The translations under genes were made by a program, and so were the position numbers. Positions 23,934 to 31,368 of a stretch of 64,000 bases of DNA are shown here, one piece after another. Numbering within the stretch: position 1 is the first letter of the stretch; every line of letters starts with the position of its first letter. The notes under the pieces were generated by a model that was not told the origin of the DNA, made no database searches, and was given only the letters and a program-made list of their open reading frames with translations. This DNA comes from JAOUEA01 sp963719165 (lineage in GTDB: Bacteria > Actinomycetota > UBA4738 > HRBIN12): contig CAVRAV010000001.1 of assembly GCA_963719165.1 (NCBI GenBank), positions 1,054,001 through 1,118,000 on the forward strand, given 5' to 3'.

Positions 23934-24721
23934 TCAGCGGAGGTCGTACGCGCGCCACACCACCTCGTACCGCTGACGCGGAACCCGATCGAGCGGACCG
24001 AATCGAGCCTCCGCCCACGCGCGAACCTCCGCCGCCGCGCGCAGACGGGCGGTTTCGGGCATCTGCCATGTCCACGAATGCCGGTTGCGTTCCAGCGAGT
24101 CCATGAAGGCGTCGGCTCCGTATCGCTCGGTGTCGCCGTGGGTGGGGAGCGCGCGCGGCCTGCCGCCGAGGCGAGCCATGGCCCCGTCGAGGGCAGCCCA
24201 GTCTCCCCAGTCGAGACCGGCCGGGGCATGCGGGATGCCTGCCACCTCTACGAAGCGCCGTTGGATCTCGCGACCGAGGACCCTCGCCCAAGGTCCCCTG
24301 GCTCACGAGGATGGCGCCCTCGGGGCGGATCGACCCGCACGAGCTCTTCGATCGCGATCATCCATGCCGGGATCAGGTGCAGCACCCATCGCAGGTACGC
24401 GAGGCCGAAGACACCCGGCGCGAACGGCAGCCGCGTCGCGTCTCCTTGCACCAGCGGGATCCGTCGATCGGGGCCCATCTTCTCGACCAAGCGATCCATC
24501 ATGGGACGCGAGAGATCGAGGCCCACCAGTTCGACGCCGCGATCGTGCAGCGGGAGCGCCACTTGGCCCGTGCCCACGCCGACCTCCAGGACCCGGCCCC
24601 TGCCCTCGCACTCCCCGGCGAGGGTCGCGATGGTTCGCCGCATGCCCGCAGCGGAAAGCCCGCGGGTCTCGTCGTAGTATCCGGCCGCCCGATCGAACGG
24701 GATCGAAGGGCCGGGGGTCAT
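23934..24721 (-). CDS. SAM-dependent methyltransferase, two one-base frameshifts
   Basis: Class I SAM methyltransferase. The N-terminal part is clear: FDRAAGYYDETRGLS, the SAM-binding loop VLEVGVGTGQVALPL, GLDLSRPMMDRL and QGDATRLPFA. The frame then breaks near 24328-24332 and again near 24268-24276. Removing one base at each site joins RPEGAILVSQGTLGEGPR, EIQRRFVEVAGIPHAP and the C-terminal 100 residues into a 261-residue protein of normal length, so two insertions are inferred. ATG at 24721 overlaps the upstream oxygenase-like stop as ATGA. Whether the breaks are real (pseudogene) or errors cannot be told here; coding bias continues through all three parts. Substrate unknown. Confidence 0.7.
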
Positions 24722-25680
24722 AGCTCGCCGAGGACCTCGCGGCGAGGGATCGCCGCGGCCTCCAGCGTGACAGGAGGTTCCCGCACGGCCCCGTCGAGGT
24801 ATCCCTGAGCGATCATCCGCACCCAAAGGTACGGACCCGCTTCCCAGGCGGTGCTCAGCGGCCCCGGCCGGTAGCCACGGCCGGCCGCACTGCGTTGGAG
24901 TGACTCACACGCGGCCCAGTCTTCGCGGTTCGTGACGTCCCAAAAGTCCACCGCGTAGGCGGGCGAGAACCCCTCGAGCTCCAACGCTTCGGGCGGGAAC
25001 AGCCACTCGCACTCCACGTAACAGCGATCGGGGGCCAGAGGCTCGATGCGATGCGTGAGGACGTAGTCGGGATGCGGGCTCACCAACAGGTTCGGGAAGA
25101 TGCCGAAGTAGCCGACCTCGCGGAGCTGGCCGTCGTCGAGCCCGCGGAGCGGTATCCCGCCGGACTTGCCGTCCAGCGACATCGTCTCGGCCTCCGGGTA
25201 CAGGTCCATCGGACCGGCCACGAACTGGCCCAGGAGCGGGATCGAGTACCCGCTGTCCGGCGGCGTAACGCGGCAGAGCGCGGGATGGATCTGCGCGCAG
25301 TGGTAGCACTCCTGGAAGTTCTCGTGGACGAACTTCCAGTTGGCACGGACCTCGTAGCCGTGGCGCGCCGCCACCACGAGGCGTTCGGGCTCCCACGGGC
25401 CCAGCAGCTCCCAGAGGTTGCCGAACTGCTCCTCGTCGTCGATGCCGTAGGGATCCGAGCGCACGAAGGCCCAGCCGCCGCGCTCGATCTGCCCCTCGGC
25501 CCGCCGGTGGAGGCCGGCGCGCCCCACGCACGCCCACGACGGCGCGAAGAACCGCTCGCGTTCCCACGCGAGGATCTCCGGCGCGGTGTACGCGATCCCA
25601 GGAAGGCCGACGGAAGAGCCGAACGGGCGGACGACGCGCTCGAGGGCCTCGCGCTCCAACAGGGGGACGGGCAGACGCAT
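24718..25680 (-). CDS. Rieske-type oxygenase alpha subunit lacking the Rieske domain
   Basis: SRPBCC catalytic domain of ring-hydroxylating or quaternary-amine oxygenases: NWKFVHENFQECYHCAQIHP supplies the mononuclear iron histidines His127 and His132, and a later FWDVTNREDWAACESLQ provides the usual third-ligand region. The normal N-terminal helix (APEILAWERERFFAPSWACVGRA) joins directly at about residues 54-66 to the segment that should follow the Rieske domain (GGWAFVRSDP). The CxH...CxxH [2Fe-2S] domain is therefore absent (320 residues against 400-430) with no frame break. No Rieske motif occurs in other frames here. It could be inactive, misassembled, or a changed enzyme. ATG start behind TAGCAT; coupled to the methyltransferase by ATGA. 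Confidence 0.78.
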   Translation of the reverse strand: MRLPVPLLEREALERVVRPFGSSVGLPGIAYTAPEILAWERERFFAPSWACVGRAGLHRRAEGQIERGGWAFVRSDPYGIDDEEQFGNLWELLGPWEPERLVVAARHGYEVRANWKFVHENFQECYHCAQIHPALCRVTPPDSGYSIPLLGQFVAGPMDLYPEAETMSLDGKSGGIPLRGLDDGQLREVGYFGIFPNLLVSPHPDYVLTHRIEPLAPDRCYVECEWLFPPEALELEGFSPAYAVDFWDVTNREDWAACESLQRSAAGRGYRPGPLSTAWEAGPYLWVRMIAQGYLDGAVREPPVTLEAAAIPRREVLGEL

Positions 25681-25686
25681 GCCTGG

Positions 25687-25692
25687 ATGCTA
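25687..25692 (-). promoter_or_regulatory. -10 element TAGCAT of Rieske-less oxygenase/methyltransferase pair
   Basis: TAGCAT, 6 bases, then ATG at 25680; predicted leaderless transcript of the two-gene unit. Confidence 0.5.
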
Positions 25693-25713
25693 CGCCGAGC
25701 CCACGGCGCCCGG

Positions 25714-26253
25714 TCAGTTCAGCGAGGGGTCATCGGGCATCAGGCGAAGCAGATCGAAAGCAGACCCCTTGCGCCGCAGAACGTCATCCCAAAGATGGGT
25801 CGGGTCCGGATGGAACACGTCCTCGGGGCGGGCGGGTTCGGTCACCCAGGAGTCCTCCCCCAGCTCGGACTCGAGCTGCCCCGAACCCCACCCCGCGTAG
25901 CCGGCGAAGACGCGCGCGCGGCGGATCCGCTGGACGGCAGGGTCGGGCTCGGCCGGAAGGAACCCGATCGTCCCGAGCGCGATGACCTCGGCGGCGCTGG
26001 GGTCCACGAAGTCCGCCAGCACCACGACCCCATCGGGCTCGACCGGACCCCCCGCGTAGACCGGCGCATCCGCCTCCACGAGGTCCCGCAGGGCCGGGAC
26101 TGCCTCGTGCACCGGCACCTCGAGCGACCGGTTCAGGACCACGCCCACCGCGCCGTCGTCATCGTGGTGCCCGACGAGGATCACCGTGCGGCGGAAGTGC
26201 GGATCGAACAACGACGGACCCGCGATCAACAGGTGGCCCGTGAGCGCTCCCAT
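25714..26253 (-). CDS. YqgE/AlgH family protein (UPF0301)
   Basis: Conserved YqgE/AlgH-type protein, 179 residues. Typical opening GALTGHLLIAGPSLFDPHF, then RTVILVGHHDDDGAVGVVLN, APVYAGGPVEPDGVVVL and RVFAGYAGWGSGQLESEL, all hallmarks of the family. Function in bacteria is unclear (regulatory roles reported for AlgH). ATG at 26253 starts at the family's conserved N-terminus; ATG at 26289 would add 12 residues, and the two starts lie in copies of a short direct repeat, so either could be used. It follows the DmdA-like gene by a few to about 40 bases, so it is probably in the same transcript. Confidence 0.85.
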   Translation of the reverse strand: MGALTGHLLIAGPSLFDPHFRRTVILVGHHDDDGAVGVVLNRSLEVPVHEAVPALRDLVEADAPVYAGGPVEPDGVVVLADFVDPSAAEVIALGTIGFLPAEPDPAVQRIRRARVFAGYAGWGSGQLESELGEDSWVTEPARPEDVFHPDPTHLWDDVLRRKGSAFDLLRLMPDDPSLN

Positions 26254-26261
26254 GCGCCCAT

Positions 26262-26303
26262 CATGACGCCTCGGCTCGTCGGCCGACATGACGCCTCAGC
26301 TCG
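26262..26303. repeat. Duplicated 17-base segment spanning two candidate start sites of yqgE
   Basis: CATGACGCCTCGGCTCG (26262-26278) recurs with one change at 26287-26303, a 25-base period. On the minus strand each copy contains GAGGCG plus an ATG; the copy at 26287-26303 carries the alternative ATG at 26289 and the DmdA-like stop. Confidence 0.7.
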
Positions 26304-27452
26304 CGGCCGGGATCTCCTTCTTCGGGTCCAGGAACGGGAGCCCGCGCACGGTGGCCGTCATCGTCCCCCTCGGAGACGAGATCTCCAGGCGCGTCCCCTC
26401 GGCGGCGTGATCGATCGGCACCCAGACGTAGCCCATATTGAAGCCGAGGCGCGGCGAGTGCGAGGCGCTCACGAGGCGGCCGATCGTCTTCCCGGCGTCC
26501 GTGACCGGCCAGAAGTCCTCGAGCCACATGCCCAGGGGCTCCCCGTCGATCTCCACGCCCACGAGCTTCTCGCGCACGCCCCGTTCCGGACGGCCGTCAG
26601 CGCGTCGCGGGAGACGCACACGTTGGCGTTGTCGAGCTCGACCAGCCGCTCGAGGCCGGTGATCTGGTACGGGTTGTTCGTGACGTCCATGTCGTTGCCG
26701 TAGTTGAAGATGCCGGCTTCCATGCGTCGCTGGTCGCTGGGCGCGATCGCGCGCAGCTCGAACTCCTCCCCCGCCGTCATGATGGCCTCCCACAGCGCCC
26801 CAGCCGCCGACGCCTCGCGCAGGTACACCTCGTAGCCGAGCTCCGCGCTCCACCCGGTTCTCGAGACCACCACGGGGATGCCACCGAGCTCGGTCTGCTT
26901 GTGCCAGTAGTACTTCTGGTCCGCGACCGCGTCCCCGAAGAGCTTGCGGACGAGCGGTTTGGACCGTGGCCCCTGGATCTGCAGCGGGCTGACGTCGGGT
27001 TCGCGGATCTCAACATCCATGTTGGCGAAGGCCTGCACGCCGAGGGCGTAGAGCAAGGCGTCCGAGTCCGCCAGCGAGAGCCAGAATTGATCCTCGGCGA
27101 GCCTCAGCAGGATCGGATCGTTGACGATGCCGCCGTCGGGCGCGCAGAGCAGGACGTATTTGCATTGCTCGGGCCGAGTCTCGGAGAGGTCACGCGGGGT
27201 GAGGAGCTGGGTGAACCGGGCGGCGTCGGGGCCCGAGATCTCGAGCTGACGCTCCACCGCCACGTCCCAGAGGGTCACCTTCTCGACGAGGTGCCAGTAC
27301 TCCTCGACGTCGTCGTCGTAGAGGGTGGGGATCAGCATGTGGTTGTAGAGATCCCAGCTCGTGGCGCCGGCCTCGACCGTCTTCGCGAAATACGGCGACT
27401 TCTTGTACCAGCTCGCGAAATAGAACGGGAACGATCGGTTCTGCTCGGCCAT
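26296..27452 (-). CDS. DmdA/GcvT-family tetrahydrofolate-dependent demethylase, one-base frameshift
   Basis: Aminomethyltransferase (GcvT) fold with the pattern of DmdA-type demethylases: SWDLYNHMLIPTLY, LWDVAVERQLEISGPDA, TPRDLSETRPEQCKY, NDPILLRL, WLSLADSDALLYALG, PLQIQGPRSKPL, SRTGWSAELGYEVYL and GIFNYGNDMD. Known members move a methyl group (for example from dimethylsulfoniopropionate) to tetrahydrofolate. The frame breaks near 26585-26590; one added base restores RGVREKLVGVEIDGEP and a normal C-terminal domain, giving 385 residues, so a one-base deletion in a GG run is inferred. ATG at 27452, 6 bases after the FAD oxidoreductase. Substrate is inference; other methylated amines or sulfur compounds are possible. 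Confidence 0.78.
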
Positions 27453-27458
27453 CGTCGG

Positions 27459-29078
27459 TTACGTCCCTTTCCGTCGGAGGAGTCCGCGCCGGCGGTCGGA
27501 CCTGATCTGCCGATACGCGTTGTAGCCGGGGATGCCGCACACGCCGCCCCCGCCGTGGGTTGCGCTCGAGGCCTGGTAAAGGCCCGAGATCGGTGTTCGG
27601 TAGTCGGCGTATCCGGGTGCCGGACGCATGTGGAACAACTGCTCGGCGGAGAGCTCCCCGTGGAAGATGTTGCCACCGATCAGCCCGTATTCGTGCTCCA
27701 TCTCGTAGGGCCCGATCACCTGCCGGTGGATCACCGACTCCGCGAACCCCGGCGCCAGCTCGTCGTAGCCGGCGATGACGCGGTCGGCGTAGGCCTCGAG
27801 CGCTTCGGCGTGGGGCTCCTCGCTCCACTCGTGAGGCACCCATTGGGTGAACAGCGACACGATGTGGCATCCGTCGGGCGCGAGCGTTCGATCGAACACC
27901 GTGGGCATCACGCCGTCGCTGAACGGCGCGGTGGCGGGGACGCCGGCGCGCGCCTCTTCGAACGCCTTCTCCAGGTACGCGATCGAATGGGCGAGTTCGA
28001 AGCCACCGGTGAGGTCGGTGAGCTCGGGCTTCGCGGTGAAGACGGGCGCCTTGGACAAGGCCGCGTTGATCTTCACGACGCCGCTGCGGCTCTTCCAATT
28101 CGCGATGTCGTCCACGAAATCCGCCGGCAGCTCGGATCGCTCCAGCTGCTCGAGGAACGTGATCTTCGGGTGCACGGCCGTGACCACGACGGGAGCCGCG
28201 ATCTCCTCACCTCCCTCGAGCACCACGCCGCGGACGGCCCCGCCGCGCGTGAGGACCCGGACGACGCGGGCGTTCGTGCGGATCTCCGCTCCGAAGTCCC
28301 GGGCGCTCGCGGCGATGGCGTCGGAGACCGCGCCCATGCCGCCCTCGGGGACCGCCCATCCGCCCAGGTGCCCGTCGCCGACGTCGCCGATGGAGTGGTG
28401 CGCCATCACGTAGCCGGTGCCCGGCTCGTGCGGGCCGGCCCAGGTCCCGATCAGCCCGTTGAGGGCCATCACGGTCTTGACCTGGTCCGTCTCGAAGAAT
28501 CGATCGAGGATGTCCACGATGCTCATGGTCATCAGGCGCGTGACGTCCCCGATCGTCCTCACGTCGAGACCGCGGAATCGCCACGCCAGGCGGAGTTGCT
28601 CCCGGAGATCTGCCGGCCGCTTGGACCCCACGGCTGGGGGGATCGACATCAGCATGGGCCCGAGGACCTCGGCCAGTCCCCCGATCCACGCGTCCCATCG
28701 TTCGATCGCCTCGGCGTCCGCTTTGGAGAACTTGGCGAACTCGGCGAAGTTCTTCGCCGCGTCGTCGTCGTACTGGACGATGCACTGCCCGTCGGGGAAG
28801 GGGAGGAAATACGGCCCCACGGGGTAGTTGCGGTACCCGTGCTCCGCGAGCTTGAGGTCACGCTGGATCGTGTCGGGCATCAGGCTCATGACGTAGCTGA
28901 GCGTCGTGACCTTGAACTCGGGCGCCTCCGGCCACGGAGCCATCGTGTCCGCCGCGCCGCCGACCTTGTGGCGGGACTCCAGGACGACCGTGCGCGCCCC
29001 GGCGCGGGCAAGGTAGGCCCCCGCCACGAGCCCGTTATGCCCGCCGCCGATCACGATGGCGTGGTAGCCATCCCCCAT
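27459..29078 (-). CDS. FAD-dependent oxidoreductase, phytoene-desaturase/PYROXD2-like
   Basis: Flavin amine-oxidase/CrtI-like oxidoreductase, 539 residues. The dinucleotide fold opens at AIVIGGGHNGLVAGAYLARAG with the acidic residue in VVLESRHKVGG, and the C-terminal FAD segment is GLYQASSATHGGGGVCGIPGYNA. Relatives include PYROXD2 and carotenoid-like desaturases; no carotenoid gene is nearby, so a role with the DmdA-like gene 6 bases downstream (oxidation before demethylation) is more likely, by inference. ATG at 29078 follows AAGGGGG at about 9 bases; a longer reading would translate the tandem repeat at 29098-29144. First gene of the unit with the DmdA-like and YqgE genes. Confidence 0.85.
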   Translation of the reverse strand: MGDGYHAIVIGGGHNGLVAGAYLARAGARTVVLESRHKVGGAADTMAPWPEAPEFKVTTLSYVMSLMPDTIQRDLKLAEHGYRNYPVGPYFLPFPDGQCIVQYDDDAAKNFAEFAKFSKADAEAIERWDAWIGGLAEVLGPMLMSIPPAVGSKRPADLREQLRLAWRFRGLDVRTIGDVTRLMTMSIVDILDRFFETDQVKTVMALNGLIGTWAGPHEPGTGYVMAHHSIGDVGDGHLGGWAVPEGGMGAVSDAIAASARDFGAEIRTNARVVRVLTRGGAVRGVVLEGGEEIAAPVVVTAVHPKITFLEQLERSELPADFVDDIANWKSRSGVVKINAALSKAPVFTAKPELTDLTGGFELAHSIAYLEKAFEEARAGVPATAPFSDGVMPTVFDRTLAPDGCHIVSLFTQWVPHEWSEEPHAEALEAYADRVIAGYDELAPGFAESVIHRQVIGPYEMEHEYGLIGGNIFHGELSAEQLFHMRPAPGYADYRTPISGLYQASSATHGGGGVCGIPGYNAYRQIRSDRRRGLLRRKGT

Positions 29079-29097
29079 CCCGCTGCACCCCCTTATT

Positions 29098-29144
29098 TGG
29101 CTCTTGGTCTGGCTCTTGGTTGGCTCTTGGTCTGGCTCCTGGCC
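29098..29144. repeat. Tandem repeat, four units of 11-12 bases, upstream of FAD oxidoreductase
   Basis: Units TGGCTCTTGGTC, TGGCTCTTGGT, TGGCTCTTGGTC and TGGCTCCTGGCC in direct tandem, just upstream of the ATG at 29078 and ending about 45 bases before the stop of the neighbouring MFS gene. Copy-number change would alter the leader or promoter spacing of the oxidoreductase. Confidence 0.8.
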
Positions 29145-29189
29145 GGCCAACGGTCTGGGCGGACCGACGCCCACGGTACCCCTGAACGG

Positions 29190-30428
29190 CTATTCAGGCT
29201 GCGCCGAGGCCGCTAGGGCGGAACCATGGGTCTGGTCGAACGTCGGCTCCGAAAGGCGGCGGAGCGGCCACAGGACCACGGTTGCGATCGTCGCCGCAAC
29301 GCCACCGAGGAGATACACGTGGCGCGGCCCCACCGCGTTGAGAACGGGTGCCGCGAACACGTAGGCCACCGCGAGGCCGAGAGAAAGGGCCGCCTCGAAG
29401 GCCGCGATCACGCGGCTGCGCACCGCGTCCGGGGTCCGGCGCTGCATGATGCCCGTCTCCGCCACGATCGTGACGCCGTCGCTCGTTCCCATGATGAGCC
29501 CGAAGACGAGCACCATCGAGAACAGCGGCGCGAGCCCCACGCCCAGATGCCCAACGGCGATCCCGGCGGCGCCGAGCACGAGCCACAGGGGCTCGGTCCT
29601 CGCCGTGAGCTTGCGCGCCAACACCGATCCCAGGACCGACCCGCCGCCCCAGCACGCGATCAGCGCCCCGAATCCGACGGCGCCCACCCCGAACGACTGG
29701 GCCAGCGGGGCATCGGCGACCATGCCCATGCCGGCCCCCAGCAGGAACACGAGCCAGGCCAGGGTCATCCGCCGCAAGACGCGTTCCCGCCACAGGAAGC
29801 GGATGCCGGCCGTGATGCCCTCGTGCTCCACGACGTCGGCCTCCTCGCGATGCTGCGAGAACCGGGCGCGCACGGACACCGTGAGCATCACCGACACCAG
29901 GAACGTGACGGCGTTGAGGCCGAAGACGACGTTCGGCCCGTGCAGCGGCCCGACCACGGCTACGAGCACGCCGCCGATCATCGGTCCGACCATGATGCCG
30001 GCGTTGCGTCCGATCCCGAGCAGGCTGTTGGCCTCGGCCACGTCTTCCTCGCCCTGCGCGAGTGCCGGGATCGCCGCGGCGGATGCCGAATAGAACGGCG
30101 ATTCCGCAACCGCGGAGGCGAACGCCAACGGCACGAGGATCGCCGGGGCGTCAACGAACGCCATCGCTGCGAAGAAGACCGCGGCCACGGCCTCGGCCCA
30201 GATCATGACCTTGCGGCGGTCGTAGCGGTCGCCGAGGTGGCCCGTGAACGGGCCGAGGATCCCCACCACACCGAACGTCAGGAGAAGCGTGCCCGACTGC
30301 CACGCCGCGGATCGGGTCGAATGCCACACGGTGAACATCAACGCCGTATAGGCGGCGGCTCCTCCGGTCACCGAGATCAGGCGGCCGACGGCAAGTCGTC
30401 GGATGTTCTCTCGAGGCGTGCGCAACAT
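29190..30428 (-). CDS. MFS permease
   Basis: Major facilitator protein, inner membrane, 412 residues. Twelve hydrophobic helices with the helix 2-3 motif GHLGDRYDRRKVMIW (the conserved G-x-x-x-D-R-x-x-R-R signature) and AEANSLLGIGRNAGIMVGPMI in helix 5, features of drug or metabolite exporters; a cytoplasmic loop rich in charge (RFSQHREEADVVEHEG) separates the halves. ATG at 30428 has AGGAG 7 bases upstream; a GTG further up would add 14 residues without a ribosome site. It ends about 110 bases upstream of the FAD oxidoreductase start on the same strand. Substrate unknown. Confidence 0.88.
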   Translation of the reverse strand: MLRTPRENIRRLAVGRLISVTGGAAAYTALMFTVWHSTRSAAWQSGTLLLTFGVVGILGPFTGHLGDRYDRRKVMIWAEAVAAVFFAAMAFVDAPAILVPLAFASAVAESPFYSASAAAIPALAQGEEDVAEANSLLGIGRNAGIMVGPMIGGVLVAVVGPLHGPNVVFGLNAVTFLVSVMLTVSVRARFSQHREEADVVEHEGITAGIRFLWRERVLRRMTLAWLVFLLGAGMGMVADAPLAQSFGVGAVGFGALIACWGGGSVLGSVLARKLTARTEPLWLVLGAAGIAVGHLGVGLAPLFSMVLVFGLIMGTSDGVTIVAETGIMQRRTPDAVRSRVIAAFEAALSLGLAVAYVFAAPVLNAVGPRHVYLLGGVAATIATVVLWPLRRLSEPTFDQTHGSALAASAQPE

Positions 30429-30522
30429 GAGGTGCTCCTGCAGAGACGGGGTGCGGGGGGGACTGATCACGCGGGTGGGGCGGGCTCGATGACGGGCCGG
30501 GCACGGGACGCGGGGGACCGCG

Positions 30523-30612
30523 TCAGACGGTGCCGGTGATCCAAGCCCCGTTGTCCGAGGCCCCGGCGATCGGGGTCCCGTTCATCGGGGTCATCGAGAA
30601 GGTCTGCCTCAT
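30523..30612 (-). CDS. 29-residue peptide coupled to the membrane protein upstream
   Basis: A short frame whose ATG overlaps the upstream stop as ATGA, encoding 29 residues (MRQTFSMTPMNGTP at the start, AWITGTV at the end). The start/stop overlap matches many real gene pairs here, but there is no recognisable domain and such overlaps arise by chance. It ends about 95 bases upstream of the MFS start at 30428. Real expression is uncertain. Confidence 0.3.
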   Translation of the reverse strand: MRQTFSMTPMNGTPIAGASDNGAWITGTV

Positions 30613-31289
30613 GATCGTGGAACTGTAGCACGCGCACCACCGGCCAACGCCGAGCCGAGGAATCCTTCCACGCGTGAGGTGATCGCCGCCTCGTGCGACG
30701 CCACCGCAAGCTTCATGGCGCCGGGGACGGTGGGCTCGGTGGAGGTGAGGATCGCGAACGTCCCGCCCTCCTGCCAGATGCATTGGCTGAGGAAGGGCGT
30801 GGGAACGCCGCCGCTCACGCATCGCATGGCTCCGCCGTCTCGTCGTACGGCCTCGAAGACCTTGGGATCCTGGAACACCTGCGCGTTCGTGCCGAGCACC
30901 TGGGCCGCGAAGGCGTCCAGGTTCTTCGCGTCCGCCTTCACGAACAGCGCCATGACGACGCGGCCGTTCTTGTTGCCGTAGACGCCGACGCGAACCTCGC
31001 CCTTCGTTCTCGCCTGGTAGCCGAGCGCGGTTTGGGTCTCGAGCGTGGGGTTGTCCACTCGGGGGTACCGCCCAAGGCGTTCGGGCAGGGAGGCTTGCGG
31101 TCGCGATAGCACCCAGTACCCGATGCCCAGGAGCGCCACGACCGCGACGATGGTGGAGATCCAACCGAAGATGCGCGACCCGGCGCTCCGCGGCGCGTCC
31201 GCACGCCGTTCGTACCCCGCGTCGGGCTTGCGGGGCGAATTCAGCTTGCGATAGGCCTCGGACGGCGCATCGCGGGTCTCCTGAGCCAC
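30609..31289 (-). CDS. Single-span membrane-anchored protein of unknown function
   Basis: 226 residues. A basic, proline-rich cytoplasmic N-terminus (KLNSPRKPDAGYERR) leads to one transmembrane helix (IFGWISTIVAVVALLGIGYWV), then an extracytoplasmic domain with two cysteines (MRCVSGG and QCIWQEGG) that could pair. The outer domain has no recognised family; its length and layout resemble a second anchored protein in this window at 57680-58291. GTG at 31289 follows GAGAGGA at 5 bases. It is about 80 bases downstream of serA and could be an independent unit. Confidence 0.75.
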   Translation of the reverse strand: MAQETRDAPSEAYRKLNSPRKPDAGYERRADAPRSAGSRIFGWISTIVAVVALLGIGYWVLSRPQASLPERLGRYPRVDNPTLETQTALGYQARTKGEVRVGVYGNKNGRVVMALFVKADAKNLDAFAAQVLGTNAQVFQDPKVFEAVRRDGGAMRCVSGGVPTPFLSQCIWQEGGTFAILTSTEPTVPGAMKLAVASHEAAITSRVEGFLGSALAGGARATVPRS

Positions 31290-31368
31290 TTCGGTCCTCT
31301 CGCCGGTGCACGTGGCGAAGCCACTGGGGAAGGAATCGGCGGGGGCGACGTGGGGCTTGAGCGCGCGA

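Noticed and set aside
25490..25530. Rieske CxH/CxxH motif hidden in another frame of the oxygenase gene
   Set aside because: No frame contains the motif; the domain is absent, not frame-shifted.
29098..29144. Tandem repeat considered as a CRISPR array
   Set aside because: Units are 11-12 bases without spacers and no cas genes are near.
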